Source of the DNA: Ignavibacteriales bacterium
GTDB lineage: Bacteria > Bacteroidota > Ignavibacteria > Ignavibacteriales > Ignavibacteriaceae
Assembly (NCBI GenBank): GCA_020061465.1
Contig: JAGUYG010000083.1
Coordinates: 1 to 64,000 of the forward strand
DNA length: 64,000 nucleotides
Direction of reading: 5' to 3'
The notes beneath the pieces were generated by a model. That model was not told the origin of the DNA, ran no database searches, and saw only the letters and a list, made by a program, of their open reading frames with translations. Positions 34,673-43,965 of the stretch are shown piece by piece. Position 1 is the stretch's first letter. The number at the start of each line of letters is the position of its first letter. The position numbers and the translations under genes are program-made.

Positions 34673-35602
34673 ATGAAAAACAGTTATACTAAATTAGTTT
34701 TTCTTCTGCTTTTTTATTGCTCGAATTTGTACTCCATAAACCCGGAAAAAGAATATAGAGCACTGCCCTCTGACTATGGGATAATCTTCAAAGAAATATC
34801 AATTACAACGACTGATGGATTGAATTTAAAGGGCTGGTTTTACCCTGCACAAGATACAAACGGTATCTCTAACGAAATAATCGGTAGAGTTTTACCTGTA
34901 CCTAACGAATTAAAAAAACAGCCCCGGGAATATTTCTTGAAGTTTGATAAAAGAATGCCAACAATTGTAATATCCGGCGGAGATGCTGGAAATATGGGTT
35001 ATCTGATTTTTTATGCATATCACTTCTTCACAAAAGGTTTTAATGTACTTACTTTTGATTGGCGGGGTTTTGGGGGCAGTTCTGACTGGAAAATGGAAAA
35101 AGACTTTCTTTGCTACACTGAATTTCTTGATGATTATGATGCTGCAATAAATTATGTCAAAACTTTAAGCGAAGTTGATACTACTAAAATCGGTGTAATG
35201 GGATTTTCAACCGGTGCGTATTTATCTTTTGCGATATTTGCAAAAAGAAATGATATATCTGCTTTATGCGGAAGAGCGCTCATTACCTCATTTGATGATT
35301 TATTATCAGTTTTAAAAACGGTGGATACTGCAAGGACATTTGCAGCGCCTCCTGATTATCCTAAAGAATTACTTCCAATAAACGCAGCAAGTAAAATTGA
35401 TAGACCTGTTTTTCTTATTGTTGGCGAAAATGATATTCGTACTCCGCCTTGGATGTCAGAAAAAATAATTGAATTATTAGAAGGACAAAAGGAGCTTTGG
35501 ATAGTAGCTGGGGCAGAGCATGGTGGTATTAGGGGACCGGAATTTTATAATTATCCCGAATTTTTTGATAGAGTATATTTATTCTTTGAAACTCATTTAT
35601 AG
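34673..35602 (+). CDS. Secreted alpha/beta hydrolase
   Basis: From ATG 34673 (GGGGA upstream) the protein is 309 aa with a signal peptide (residues 1-21, ending CSNLYS). An in-frame ATG at 34637 is less likely. The oxyanion strand FDWRGFGGSSDW is near 127 and the nucleophile elbow GFSTGAY near 176. The Asp is in VGENDIRTPP near 248 and the His in AGAEHGG near 279. The triad is complete. The substrate (esterase, lipase or peptidase type) cannot be told. It may be the last gene of the cassette cluster, but no clear closing site was found. Confidence 0.85.
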   Translation: MKNSYTKLVFLLLFYCSNLYSINPEKEYRALPSDYGIIFKEISITTTDGLNLKGWFYPAQDTNGISNEIIGRVLPVPNELKKQPREYFLKFDKRMPTIVISGGDAGNMGYLIFYAYHFFTKGFNVLTFDWRGFGGSSDWKMEKDFLCYTEFLDDYDAAINYVKTLSEVDTTKIGVMGFSTGAYLSFAIFAKRNDISALCGRALITSFDDLLSVLKTVDTARTFAAPPDYPKELLPINAASKIDRPVFLIVGENDIRTPPWMSEKIIELLEGQKELWIVAGAEHGGIRGPEFYNYPEFFDRVYLFFETHL

Positions 35603-36004
35603 ATAAAAAACGTGTCTGAAGTTTAAGGGATTCTCCATAAGGAGTACTTTGGACATGCCGAAGCCCAAACTCATAAAAAAACAGCTTTGATAGACAAGCC
35701 TGCCGACGCATGGCGTAGCCATCACTTTGTGATAATCCCGTTGTAGTCCGAAGCCTACTAGATTGGACTAAAACTTCCCCACATATTTTAGTATCAATAT
35801 TTGGGAAGAAAATTCAATTTAACTTGGAGATGCTAAAATACACGGTGATCAAAAATCAAAAGCAATATGATGAATATTGTCGTATCCTGGAAGAATTAAT
35901 ATTAACTGAACCTTAGTTTGATAATTAACTTCAGTAACACTACCTGTTTATTCCGCATTTGTTTAATTTTCAAATACTTACTTTCAGAATATTGAAGAAT
36001 CAGC
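35603..36004. other. Gap holding repeat fragments and a gene relic
   Basis: About 400 bases contain no complete gene. They hold a relic of a HigA-like antitoxin (35830-35916), given separately, and short repeat-like pieces such as the CCGAAGCC motif near 35652 and again near 35740. The glcD promoter should lie in the last 80 bases, but no clear motif is seen. Confidence 0.45.
35830..35916 (+). pseudogene. N-terminal relic of a HigA-like antitoxin
   Basis: A 28-codon frame begins MLKYTVIKNQKQYDEYCRIL and continues EELILTEP before TAG. TTGGAG lies directly before the ATG. The wording matches the N-terminal helix of HigA-type antitoxins, which normally continue with an XRE helix-turn-helix that is absent here. 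No toxin gene is next to it. Confidence 0.5.
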
Positions 36005-37444
36005 ATGAACGAATCAGTCAAAGTAAAATTGAAGAGTATTGTCGGGGGAAATAATTTTTTTGATTCGTATGAGGACCGCTTGTGTTATTCATACGATGCT
36101 ACTCCTCTCTATCAGCAGCTTCCCGAAGCTGTTGTTTTTCCCGAATCGGAAGAGCAAATCTCTGCTGTAATAAAACTTGCAAACGAAGCCAGGTTTGCTG
36201 TAGTTCCGCGTGGTGCCGGTACAGGCTTAAGCGGTGGCTCGATCCCTGTTGAAAATTCAGTTGTCGTTGTAATGACAAGGTGGAATAAAATTTTAGAGAT
36301 TGACACTCAAAACCTTACAGCATGGGTTCAACCCGGTGTAGTAACTGGCGACTTACAGAAGGAAGTTGAAAAGTACGGGTTATTTTATCCACCCGATCCC
36401 GGAAGCCTTAACGTTTGTACTTTAGGCGGTAATGTTGCCAATAACGCCGGAGGATTAAGAGGTTTAAAATACGGTGTAACAAAAAATTATGTGCTCGGAA
36501 TCGAGATGATTTTGCCTAATGGACAACTTCTGAAATTCGGCGGTAAAAATATGAAGGATGTGGCGGGCTACAACCTGAAAGATTTTATTATCGGCAGTGA
36601 AGGCACATTAGGAATTATTACAAAAATTTTGCTGCGGATTATTCCGATGCCGACGCATTCGGTTACACTGCTTGCTTATTTTGATAAACTGAAAGACAGT
36701 GCACAATCAGTAAGCGATATAATCGCCGCACATATCACTCCCTGCATGATGGAGTTTCTCGACAATACAACCATAAATTGTGTTGAAGATTATACTAAAA
36801 TCGGTTTGCCTATTAATGCTGAAGCAATGCTCCTAATCGAAGTTGACGGAAGAGGAAGCAGTGTTTTCGAAGATTCGGAATTAATTCAAAACTTATTAAA
36901 AAAGAATAGAGCGGCGAACATCAAAATAGCTTCCGATGCTGCTGAATCTTTAATACTTAAAACTGCTCGCCGAAGCGCATTCAGCGCACTCGCAAGAAGA
37001 AAGCCGACCACCATTCTTGAAGATGCAACCGTGCCGAGAAGCGAATTGCCTGTTATGATAGAAAAGGTTACCGAAGCGGCAAAAAAATTCGACGTGATTA
37101 TTGGGAATTTCGGACATGCCGGCGACGGAAATCTTCATCCCACTTGTTTAACCGATGAACGTGACGAAGCTGAAATCGAAAAAGCTCACAAAGCATTCGA
37201 CTTTATTTTTAATGAAGCTATCAAGCTCGGCGGAACTATTACCGGAGAACACGGGACAGGCTTAGCAAAGAAAAAATTCCTTGAAAAGGTTGCCGGCATT
37301 CCCGCAATAGATATGATGATGAAAATTAAATTGGTAATAGATGAAAATAATATCTTAAATCCAGGCAAAATCTTTTCAATCAGTCCGCGGTGCGAAGGAA
37401 CTCTTCCTATAAGCAGAAATCAAATAAAGGAATTTCACAAGTGA
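36005..37444 (+). CDS. glcD: FAD-linked 2-hydroxyacid dehydrogenase, GlcD-like
   Basis: This 479-aa flavoprotein belongs to the glycolate/D-lactate dehydrogenase family. The FAD-binding PCMH domain (about 40-215) contains PRGAGTGLSGGSIP near 60 and DPGSLNVCTLGGNVANNAGG near 130. The FAD-oxidase C domain ends with GNFGHAGDGNLHPT near 363 and GEHGTGLAKKKF near 417. With the iron-sulfur subunit GlcF encoded 0.9 kb on, it would oxidise glycolate or D-lactate and pass electrons to quinone. No glcE is seen. The stop overlaps the start of the next gene. Confidence 0.92.
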   Translation: MNESVKVKLKSIVGGNNFFDSYEDRLCYSYDATPLYQQLPEAVVFPESEEQISAVIKLANEARFAVVPRGAGTGLSGGSIPVENSVVVVMTRWNKILEIDTQNLTAWVQPGVVTGDLQKEVEKYGLFYPPDPGSLNVCTLGGNVANNAGGLRGLKYGVTKNYVLGIEMILPNGQLLKFGGKNMKDVAGYNLKDFIIGSEGTLGIITKILLRIIPMPTHSVTLLAYFDKLKDSAQSVSDIIAAHITPCMMEFLDNTTINCVEDYTKIGLPINAEAMLLIEVDGRGSSVFEDSELIQNLLKKNRAANIKIASDAAESLILKTARRSAFSALARRKPTTILEDATVPRSELPVMIEKVTEAAKKFDVIIGNFGHAGDGNLHPTCLTDERDEAEIEKAHKAFDFIFNEAIKLGGTITGEHGTGLAKKKFLEKVAGIPAIDMMMKIKLVIDENNILNPGKIFSISPRCEGTLPISRNQIKEFHK

Positions 37445-38094
37445 GGTTCGAAAAAATATTCCTGATACTCTTCCTTTTGTGGACTTCAACCGCCTTTCCA
37501 TTTTATGAAGGTGATTCAACTAAAAGCAGATACAATTTAATGCTCGATTCTTTATTCAATGATTTAAACATCGATACATCCGGAATTACTGCTTCATTTT
37601 TGACAGCGAACGTAAAAGATTGGAGTTCGTTCAAAACCGCTCTGCTTTCAAGTGAAACTTTCTGCAGAGATTATTTCATTGTTCGTCCAAATTTTGAATT
37701 CTTAATAAACGAAGAGGAATTAAACTTCGTTTTAGCCGCTGCCGATACAAATGAAGAATTTCTATTCCGTTTTTTAGAAGATAATTTTATCACTTCAAAT
37801 TTCTTTAAAGTTTATATCGACTCAAACCATACCCCAATTAAATTAGTTCAGTTAGGAACCGATATAAATGTAAATTTTGCCGAGCCTGTGGCGTTATCAG
37901 TTTACGAAGATGGGGTAATAAGATTCTATCTCAACCTTGAGTGCAAAAAATTTTATGGGATGCAGTCAGCCCGTTTTTTTTATTACGATAACAATCAAAT
38001 TATTTCAGAAAAAATTCTTACTGAGGATAGCTCTAAAATTATATATGAGGAATCCCCCGGTGGAAATAAACATCGCCTAATGTTTGAAAAATGA
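37441..38094 (+). CDS. Exported protein of unknown function between glcD and glcF
   Basis: GTG 37441 overlaps the glcD stop (GTGA) and gives 217 aa, starting with a signal peptide (VRFEKIFLILFLLWTSTAFP). An upstream ATG at 37390 lies inside glcD and would put 17 polar residues before the signal, so it is rejected. The mature part is acidic and mixed alpha/beta, without recognised motifs. The overlap indicates coupling to glcD. I do not recognise the family. Confidence 0.7.
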   Translation: MRFEKIFLILFLLWTSTAFPFYEGDSTKSRYNLMLDSLFNDLNIDTSGITASFLTANVKDWSSFKTALLSSETFCRDYFIVRPNFEFLINEEELNFVLAAADTNEEFLFRFLEDNFITSNFFKVYIDSNHTPIKLVQLGTDINVNFAEPVALSVYEDGVIRFYLNLECKKFYGMQSARFFYYDNNQIISEKILTEDSSKIIYEESPGGNKHRLMFEK

Positions 38095-38144
38095 ATGAGT
38101 CTTCTCTGATAAGATATTTTCGTCAAATAGATGTATTGAGTATT

Positions 38145-38329
38145 AACTCATGTTACGCAAAGTGATGGGTGAGGAGAGATGACATCTTTACCATTTAATA
38201 GTAATTACTTCAAACTAGCGTTTATCATATGGAAATGAGGATTGACATAAGCTTTTCCGTCCGAAGGATCCTTTGGAAAGGATCGTTCCGAAAAAAAATG
38301 TCGTCTCTTCAGAGTGCGTAATGTGAGTT
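38145..38329. repeat. Imperfect inverted-repeat (MITE-like) element
   Basis: AACTCATGTTACGCA (38145-38159) and TGCGTAATGTGAGTT (38315-38329) are inverted copies with 13 of 15 matches. The similarity continues inward (GAGAGATGACAT against ATGTCGTCTCTTC). The 185 bases are non-coding and include the expanded repeat CCGAAGGATCCTTTGGAAAG and onward (38261-38291). The element separates the glcD gene pair from glcF. Confidence 0.5.
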
Positions 38330-38374
38330 ATTAAGAATATTTAAATGCAAAATTTTCAAATAAGACCTTTTTAG

Positions 38375-39697
38375 ATGCGCCTCATGAATGAAATAAAAAC
38401 TAATCAACGTTTATTAGGTGTTCTTCCTCATGACGACGTACTTTCGCAGTGCATCCATTGCGGAATGTGCCTGGCGGTGTGTCCAACTTATGAGCTGACA
38501 AAGTTCGAACGATCTTCGCCGCGCGGCAGAATTAAACTGATAAAAGCCGTTGCCCGCGGTGAGATGGCAATCTCCGATTCATTTGCCGAAGAAATGAATT
38601 TTTGCTTGGACTGCCAGGCATGCGAAACTGCGTGTCCCGCCGGTGTAAAATACGGCTCAATGGTTGAAGCTGCACGTGTTGAAGTTGATAACAGCGGCTA
38701 TGGCTCATTCGCTGCCCGGTTCATCAAAAAAATAGCTTTGAAATATGTTTTGGCTTCAAACGCTGCATTGAAGTTTTTTGCCCGATTATTATTTATATAT
38801 CAGAATTGGGGCTTGCAAAAAATTGTTCATTCATTACATCTCTTAAAAGTATTTTCACCAAAGTTAGAAGAAATTGATAAGCTTGCACCAAGAGTTTCGA
38901 AAACCTTCAGCGACGATTTATTTGAAGTGATAACTAAACCCGAGGGTGAGGTTAAATATAAAACCGCTTTTCTTACCGGTTGTTTGATGAACGTAATGTT
39001 TGCCGAGATAAACAAAGATACGGTTGACGTATTAAAAGTCTGCGGATGTGAGGTATTCGCCCCGAAAGATCAAGTTTGCTGCGGCTCGCTGCATGCACAT
39101 AACGGTGATTTTGATACCGCAAAAAAATTAGCCCGAAAAAATCTGGATGCTTTCGATAATTATAAATTTGATTTTGTAATCTCAAACTCTGCCGGATGCG
39201 GTGCTTTTATGAAAGAGTATCAGCATGTACTGAAAGATGACCAGAAGTATAGTGTAAGAGCAAAAATCTTTTCAGCCAAGGTGAAAGACATAACTGAGTT
39301 TGTAACCGAAAATAAAATTCTTCTGCCGTTTACAGAATTTATTGATCACATTACCTACCATGACGCATGTCACTTAGTGCACACACAAAAAATTTCAAAT
39401 CAGCCAAGAGAAATTATAGATAAAATTCCCGGAATAACATTCACACAGTTAGAAGAATCCACATGGTGCTGTGGAAGTGCAGGCATCTATAATATAATTC
39501 ACTACAATGAATCCATGATCTTTCTTGAGCGCAAGATGAAGCATATCAAAAACACAGGAGCAAGAATGGTTGTGACCGGCAATCCCGGCTGTTTGCAGCA
39601 AATTAAATACGGCGCTGAAAGATTTGGAATGAACATCGAGGTTCTTCACCCCGTTACATTATTCAAAAGAGCTTTGAATTTTAAAGCAGAAGAGTGA
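38375..39697 (+). CDS. glcF: Glycolate oxidase iron-sulfur subunit, GlcF-like
   Basis: The 440-aa protein has two 4Fe-4S motifs (CIHCGMCLAVCP near residue 29, CLDCQACETACP near 78) and two CCG domains (VCCGSLHAHNG near 229, WCCGSAGIYN near 367). This is the GlcF/LutA architecture. It would take electrons from the flavoprotein at 36005 and hand them to the respiratory chain at the membrane. ATG 38384 is an alternative start three codons later. The MITE-like repeat just upstream may separate it from the glcD promoter. Confidence 0.9.
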   Translation: MRLMNEIKTNQRLLGVLPHDDVLSQCIHCGMCLAVCPTYELTKFERSSPRGRIKLIKAVARGEMAISDSFAEEMNFCLDCQACETACPAGVKYGSMVEAARVEVDNSGYGSFAARFIKKIALKYVLASNAALKFFARLLFIYQNWGLQKIVHSLHLLKVFSPKLEEIDKLAPRVSKTFSDDLFEVITKPEGEVKYKTAFLTGCLMNVMFAEINKDTVDVLKVCGCEVFAPKDQVCCGSLHAHNGDFDTAKKLARKNLDAFDNYKFDFVISNSAGCGAFMKEYQHVLKDDQKYSVRAKIFSAKVKDITEFVTENKILLPFTEFIDHITYHDACHLVHTQKISNQPREIIDKIPGITFTQLEESTWCCGSAGIYNIIHYNESMIFLERKMKHIKNTGARMVVTGNPGCLQQIKYGAERFGMNIEVLHPVTLFKRALNFKAEE

Positions 39698-40133
39698 TGG
39701 AGGATATCTCTGAAGAGAACTCCATTATGCATGTGGGATAAACATCACTAAATTTATTGATGCAGCAAAGTGATGAATTTTTAAATAAAATAATTTTTGT
39801 TTTTTTTACATTATTCTATAAATTTGACGCCAAGTTTTACAAATAAAACTTAGCGTGTTCAGTATCAAGCGGGCTCATATTGAATCGCCGCATCTTTAAC
39901 TCAATCTTAAAAAAATTTTCATTTTGAGGAGTAATCCTAAAAGTAAATGATTATATCCTTATTACTACTCTTGTTGATATTCGGCGCGGGTGATAGAGGC
40001 TAATACAAATAATTTACTGCGGCAATAAATAATTGTCGTATATCAGAATTTACTTTCAGGATCATTCGCTTAAATGCGCTTTTAATTTGAGTTTCAAAAT
40101 TCCAAAACTAAGCAGGCAACCAAAAGGGAAATA
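39698..40133. other. Intergenic region upstream of the alternative complex III operon
   Basis: These 436 bases hold no supported gene. An imperfect hairpin at 39697-39727 (ATGGAG...CTCCAT with inner TCTC/GAGA) follows glcF and may end its transcript. A promoter candidate lies at 39796-39826. Confidence 0.5.
39796..39826 (+). promoter_or_regulatory. Possible Bacteroidota-type promoter for the act/cox operon
   Basis: TTTG (39796-39799) and TAAATTTG (39819-39826) match the Bacteroidota -33 TTTG and -7 TAnnTTTG boxes with a 19-base spacer. This would give a leader of about 300 bases before actA. The match could be chance in such AT-rich sequence. Confidence 0.35.
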
Positions 40134-40703
40134 ATGAAAAATTCATTATTGGACTATATACTTAGAATTCGTTTACCTATCACTATCTTTGTTATCATTG
40201 CCTCTTTTACATTAACCTATTTCGCCTCTCGAGCCGAACGTGACGGCGTTGGATACATGCCCGATCAACCGATAAATTATTCCCATAAGCTGCATGCAGG
40301 AGACTTGCAAATTGACTGTCAATACTGCCACGTAGGTGTTGAAAAATCAAGGCATGCCATTGTACCGGCTGTTTCCGTTTGTATGAACTGCCATACTGTT
40401 GCACGTAAGGACAGCCCAGAAATTATTAAACTGACCGAGTATTATAACCAGGGAAAAGCATTACCATGGAAACGTGTACATAAAGTACCCGATTATGCCT
40501 ATTTCAGTCATAGTGTTCATGTAAATAGGGGAATTGACTGTACTGTTTGCCACGGTGAAATAACACAGATGGAGAAGGTAGGACAGATGAGTTCTTTTAC
40601 TATGGCAAATTGTCTTGATTGCCACCGAAACATACATCAGAAATTACCAGATCTGGCAGGCATAAACAAAGGACCGGATTATTGTTGGGCTTGTCATAGA
40701 TAA
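40134..40703 (+). CDS. actA: Alternative complex III pentahaem cytochrome c
   Basis: The 189-aa membrane-anchored cytochrome has one N-terminal transmembrane helix (residues 13-30). It carries exactly five CxxCH haem sites: CQYCH, CMNCH, CTVCH, CLDCH and CWACH. That pattern is ActA, which carries electrons in the quinol:cytochrome c/HiPIP oxidoreductase complex. It is the first gene of a long co-directional operon that runs to 54935. Confidence 0.94.
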   Translation: MKNSLLDYILRIRLPITIFVIIASFTLTYFASRAERDGVGYMPDQPINYSHKLHAGDLQIDCQYCHVGVEKSRHAIVPAVSVCMNCHTVARKDSPEIIKLTEYYNQGKALPWKRVHKVPDYAYFSHSVHVNRGIDCTVCHGEITQMEKVGQMSSFTMANCLDCHRNIHQKLPDLAGINKGPDYCWACHR

Positions 40704-40731
40704 TTCATTAACATTTTTATAAAGATTAAAA

Positions 40732-40896
40732 ATGAAAAGAAAAAAATTTTTTACTTCGCTCGGTACAGCTTTAACAGGGATTTTATTACTGAAATCGATC
40801 CCTTCGTCATTAAGAAAAGAAAAAAAGATTAAAAAATCTAAGACGGTAAAAATTATATTATCCCCTGATGCTGTAAGCCGAACAAAAAAGGTTTAA
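40732..40896 (+). CDS. Small Tat-like ORF between actA and actB, 54 aa
   Basis: ATG 40732 to TAA 40894-40896 encodes MKRKKFFTSLGTALTGILLL and on, a basic KRKKFF start plus a hydrophobic stretch, like a Tat signal or anchor. About 30 polar, lysine-rich residues follow. It fits exactly between actA and actB (28 bases after, 3 bases before), so it is probably translated with them. I know no function. It could be a small subunit or assembly factor of alternative complex III. Confidence 0.6.
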   Translation: MKRKKFFTSLGTALTGILLLKSIPSSLRKEKKIKKSKTVKIILSPDAVSRTKKV

Positions 40897-40899
40897 AGA

Positions 40900-43800
40900 A
40901 TGAATAATAGAAAGAAGGAGAAGGCTGAGTTGAGTGAAAACAACAACCTGCAGCCACACTATTGGCGCAGTTTAGCAGAATTGCATAACGATCCGAATTT
41001 TAAAGAAGCAAGCCGGCATGAATTTCTTGAAGGTGTTACTAATGATTTCCATCCATCTCAATTGCCATCATTTTCAAGGCGTAAGTTTCTTGCATTGTTA
41101 GGTGCTTCGGCTGCATTAGCTGCGGCGGGATGTTCCGATTATCATGATAAAGGAGAGATTGTCCCTTATACTTCTAAACCGGAAGAGATTCTTCCGGGCA
41201 AGGCTAATTATTATGCTTCCTCTGCCAGAGACGGCTCGGGTATTCTAATTAAAACGCGAGAAGGAAGACCTATCAAAGTGGACGGTAACTCCGATCATCC
41301 CGTTAATAGAGGAAAAGTTTCTGCACAGGTTCAAGCCGACATTTTAAATCTTTATGATTCATCTCGGATTAAAAATCCGCTTAAACGCAGAGCGGGAAAT
41401 GCTTTTACCGAAACTTCCTGGAAAGATGTTGACAATGAAATCATTAAGGAATTGTCTAACGCAGGTGGCAAAGAAATTGCAATAATCACTAAGAGAATAA
41501 TTTCGCCTGCTACAAAAAAGGTTCTGGACGGATTTGCACAGAAATATCCGGGTTCAAAAGTTTATTCTTATGAATTATTTAGTAATGTTATTCGAAACAA
41601 AGCCTGGCAAAAATGTTATTCATCTTCTCAGTATCCTTTAATTAAATGGGATGAAGCAAAAATCATCATTTCTCTCGATGCTGATTTTTTAGGAACCGAC
41701 GGTGACAGAATAGAAAATTCGAGATTATTTGCTATCGGGAGAGATGTAAAGAATCTTAATAAATTTAATCGTCTTTACACAATCGAAGGAAACATGTCGA
41801 TAACCGGAATGAATTCCGATTATCGTATTAGGCTTAGACCCGATGCACAACTTGAATTAATCATGGGAATAATAAATGAACTGGGATACGGTGCAAATTC
41901 CGTTAAGTTAAATGATGTAATTAGAAAATATTCTTTACCGGGAAAAACTATTTCACTGCTTCTGGATGATGTAAGAAAGAACAAAGGCAAAGCGATTTTC
42001 TATGCAGGCAGAACTTTACCGGAGAGTATTCACATTGCCGTAAATTATCTCAATGAAAAAATAGGTGCTGTATATCTTTATCGAACAGATGCTGCAAATG
42101 TTGAATTGATACCGTTAAGTGATGATTCGGATTGGCAGCAGTTAATAGATAAAATGAATAATTCCCGTGTTGCTGCAACAATTCATTTCGATTCAAATCC
42201 GGTCTATCATCTTCCAAAAGATTTAGGATATGAAAACGCTCTTCTGAAAGTATCAACTGTAATCAGTTTAACTGAAACAGAAAATGAATCTTCGGTAAAA
42301 GCAAACTATACCTTGCCGATTAATCATCCGTTTGAAGCTTGGGGTGATGTAAAAATTAGAACAGGCTTCTATTCTCTGCAGCAGCCGGTTATCGCTCCGA
42401 TATTCAACACACGGCAGAAGGAAGCAGTTTTGCTAACATGGTTGAGCGGAAATCCCGATTCATATAACGATTCTTTGTACCATCAATACTTGAGGAATCA
42501 TTGGCAAAATGAAATTTATCCCACCATTAGCTCTGTTCTAGATTTTAAACAATTTTGGTACGGTGCTTTGCATGATGGAATAGTCCTTTCAAAAGACAAA
42601 CCTATTCAACACGGTTCGATTAATTCTGACATACTTAAATCTAAACAACCCGAAGAAACAAGCACTGATCGATTTATTATTTCGCTAAGAGAAAGTTATA
42701 ACGTAGGCGATGGTCAATTTGCAGGCAACGGTTGGCTGCAGGAACTGCCCCATCCGGTTTCGAAAATAACTTGGGATAATTATGCAGCCTTATCCGCAGT
42801 TAGCGCAGAAAGAATAGGAGTGAAAAACGATGACTTGATTGAAATAAACATTGACGGAAGGAAATTGGAGTTACCCATTTTCATTCAGCCGGGTGCGGCT
42901 GATGATACGATTACAATTGAATTGGGCTTTGGCAGAAAATCTGCAGGTGTTGTTGGTACCGAAGTGGGATTTAATGCTAATGTACTTCTATCCAAGAATG
43001 ACGGTATTTCAAAATGGATTTATAGTGCCTCCTCTGTTCAAAAAGTAAAAGGAAGATACAACCTTGTAACAGCACAGGAACACCACGCATTTGATAATGA
43101 ATTGCTAAAAGATATTGCACAGAATCGCGGTATAATTCGGGAAGGTACTGTAGAGCAATACAAAAAAAATCCTCGTTTCCTTCACGAAAAAGAAAAACAC
43201 GAACTGCATTCATTTTATACCACTTTTGAGTATACCGGTGTAAAATGGGGCATGGCAATAGACCTGAATAAATGCCTTGGATGCGGTGATTGCATCATTG
43301 CCTGCGGTTCGGAAAATAATATTCCGGTTGTAGGAAAGGACCAGGTTGCAAAAGGGAGGGAGATGCATTGGTTAAGAATAGATAGATATTACTCGGGATC
43401 GCCGGAAGAACCCGTGGTCAGTAATCAACCGATGCTTTGTCAGCATTGCGATCAGGCTCCATGTGAAAATGTATGCCCTGTTACAGCTACTACACACAGC
43501 CCCGACGGACTTAATCAAATGGTTTATAATAGATGCGTCGGAACCCGATATTGTTCAAACAACTGCCCATATAAAGTCCGACGGTTTAACTTCTTCAATT
43601 TCCGCGATCATTTCAAGAGCGGATATCAAGAAGATTCATTATTCAGCCTAATTTATAATCCGGAAGTAACTGTACGTTCGCGCGGAGTGATGGAAAAATG
43701 TACTTTTTGCATACAGCGAATTGCCGAAGCTCGTCAAGAAGCTATAAATGAAAATAGAAGCTTGAAGGGAAGCGATGTTAAAACCGCTTGCCAGGATGCC

Positions 43801-43965
43801 TGCCCGACTAATGCTATTGTTTTTGGTGATATGAATGATAAAGAATCAGAGCTGACTAAATTCCGTAATCATGAATTAGGCTATTACCTGCTCGAAGAAA
43901 CAAATTCGAGACCCAATGTTACATATATAGCTAAATTAAGAAATACTCACCCGGAGAAAGCATAA
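40900..43965 (+). CDS. actB: Alternative complex III molybdopterin-like/iron-sulfur subunit
   Basis: The 1021-aa fusion has three parts. A twin-Arg-like segment (SRRKFLALLGASAALAAAGC near 58-77) is followed by a molybdopterin-oxidoreductase-like domain (to about 740), which in ActB lacks the cofactor. A ferredoxin-like domain closes the protein, with cysteine clusters CLGCGDCIIAC near 791, CQHCDQAPCENVCP near 847, CVGTRYCSNNCP near 879, and CTFC...CQDACP near 929-970. These carry the Fe-S clusters that move electrons from quinol toward the haems. The length and layout are normal for ActB. Confidence 0.94.
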   Translation: MNNRKKEKAELSENNNLQPHYWRSLAELHNDPNFKEASRHEFLEGVTNDFHPSQLPSFSRRKFLALLGASAALAAAGCSDYHDKGEIVPYTSKPEEILPGKANYYASSARDGSGILIKTREGRPIKVDGNSDHPVNRGKVSAQVQADILNLYDSSRIKNPLKRRAGNAFTETSWKDVDNEIIKELSNAGGKEIAIITKRIISPATKKVLDGFAQKYPGSKVYSYELFSNVIRNKAWQKCYSSSQYPLIKWDEAKIIISLDADFLGTDGDRIENSRLFAIGRDVKNLNKFNRLYTIEGNMSITGMNSDYRIRLRPDAQLELIMGIINELGYGANSVKLNDVIRKYSLPGKTISLLLDDVRKNKGKAIFYAGRTLPESIHIAVNYLNEKIGAVYLYRTDAANVELIPLSDDSDWQQLIDKMNNSRVAATIHFDSNPVYHLPKDLGYENALLKVSTVISLTETENESSVKANYTLPINHPFEAWGDVKIRTGFYSLQQPVIAPIFNTRQKEAVLLTWLSGNPDSYNDSLYHQYLRNHWQNEIYPTISSVLDFKQFWYGALHDGIVLSKDKPIQHGSINSDILKSKQPEETSTDRFIISLRESYNVGDGQFAGNGWLQELPHPVSKITWDNYAALSAVSAERIGVKNDDLIEINIDGRKLELPIFIQPGAADDTITIELGFGRKSAGVVGTEVGFNANVLLSKNDGISKWIYSASSVQKVKGRYNLVTAQEHHAFDNELLKDIAQNRGIIREGTVEQYKKNPRFLHEKEKHELHSFYTTFEYTGVKWGMAIDLNKCLGCGDCIIACGSENNIPVVGKDQVAKGREMHWLRIDRYYSGSPEEPVVSNQPMLCQHCDQAPCENVCPVTATTHSPDGLNQMVYNRCVGTRYCSNNCPYKVRRFNFFNFRDHFKSGYQEDSLFSLIYNPEVTVRSRGVMEKCTFCIQRIAEARQEAINENRSLKGSDVKTACQDACPTNAIVFGDMNDKESELTKFRNHELGYYLLEETNSRPNVTYIAKLRNTHPEKA

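Noticed and set aside
37390-37440. ATG 37390 as start of the exported protein in the glc locus
   Set aside because: It lies within glcD and adds a polar extension before the signal peptide; GTG 37441 overlapping the glcD stop is more natural.
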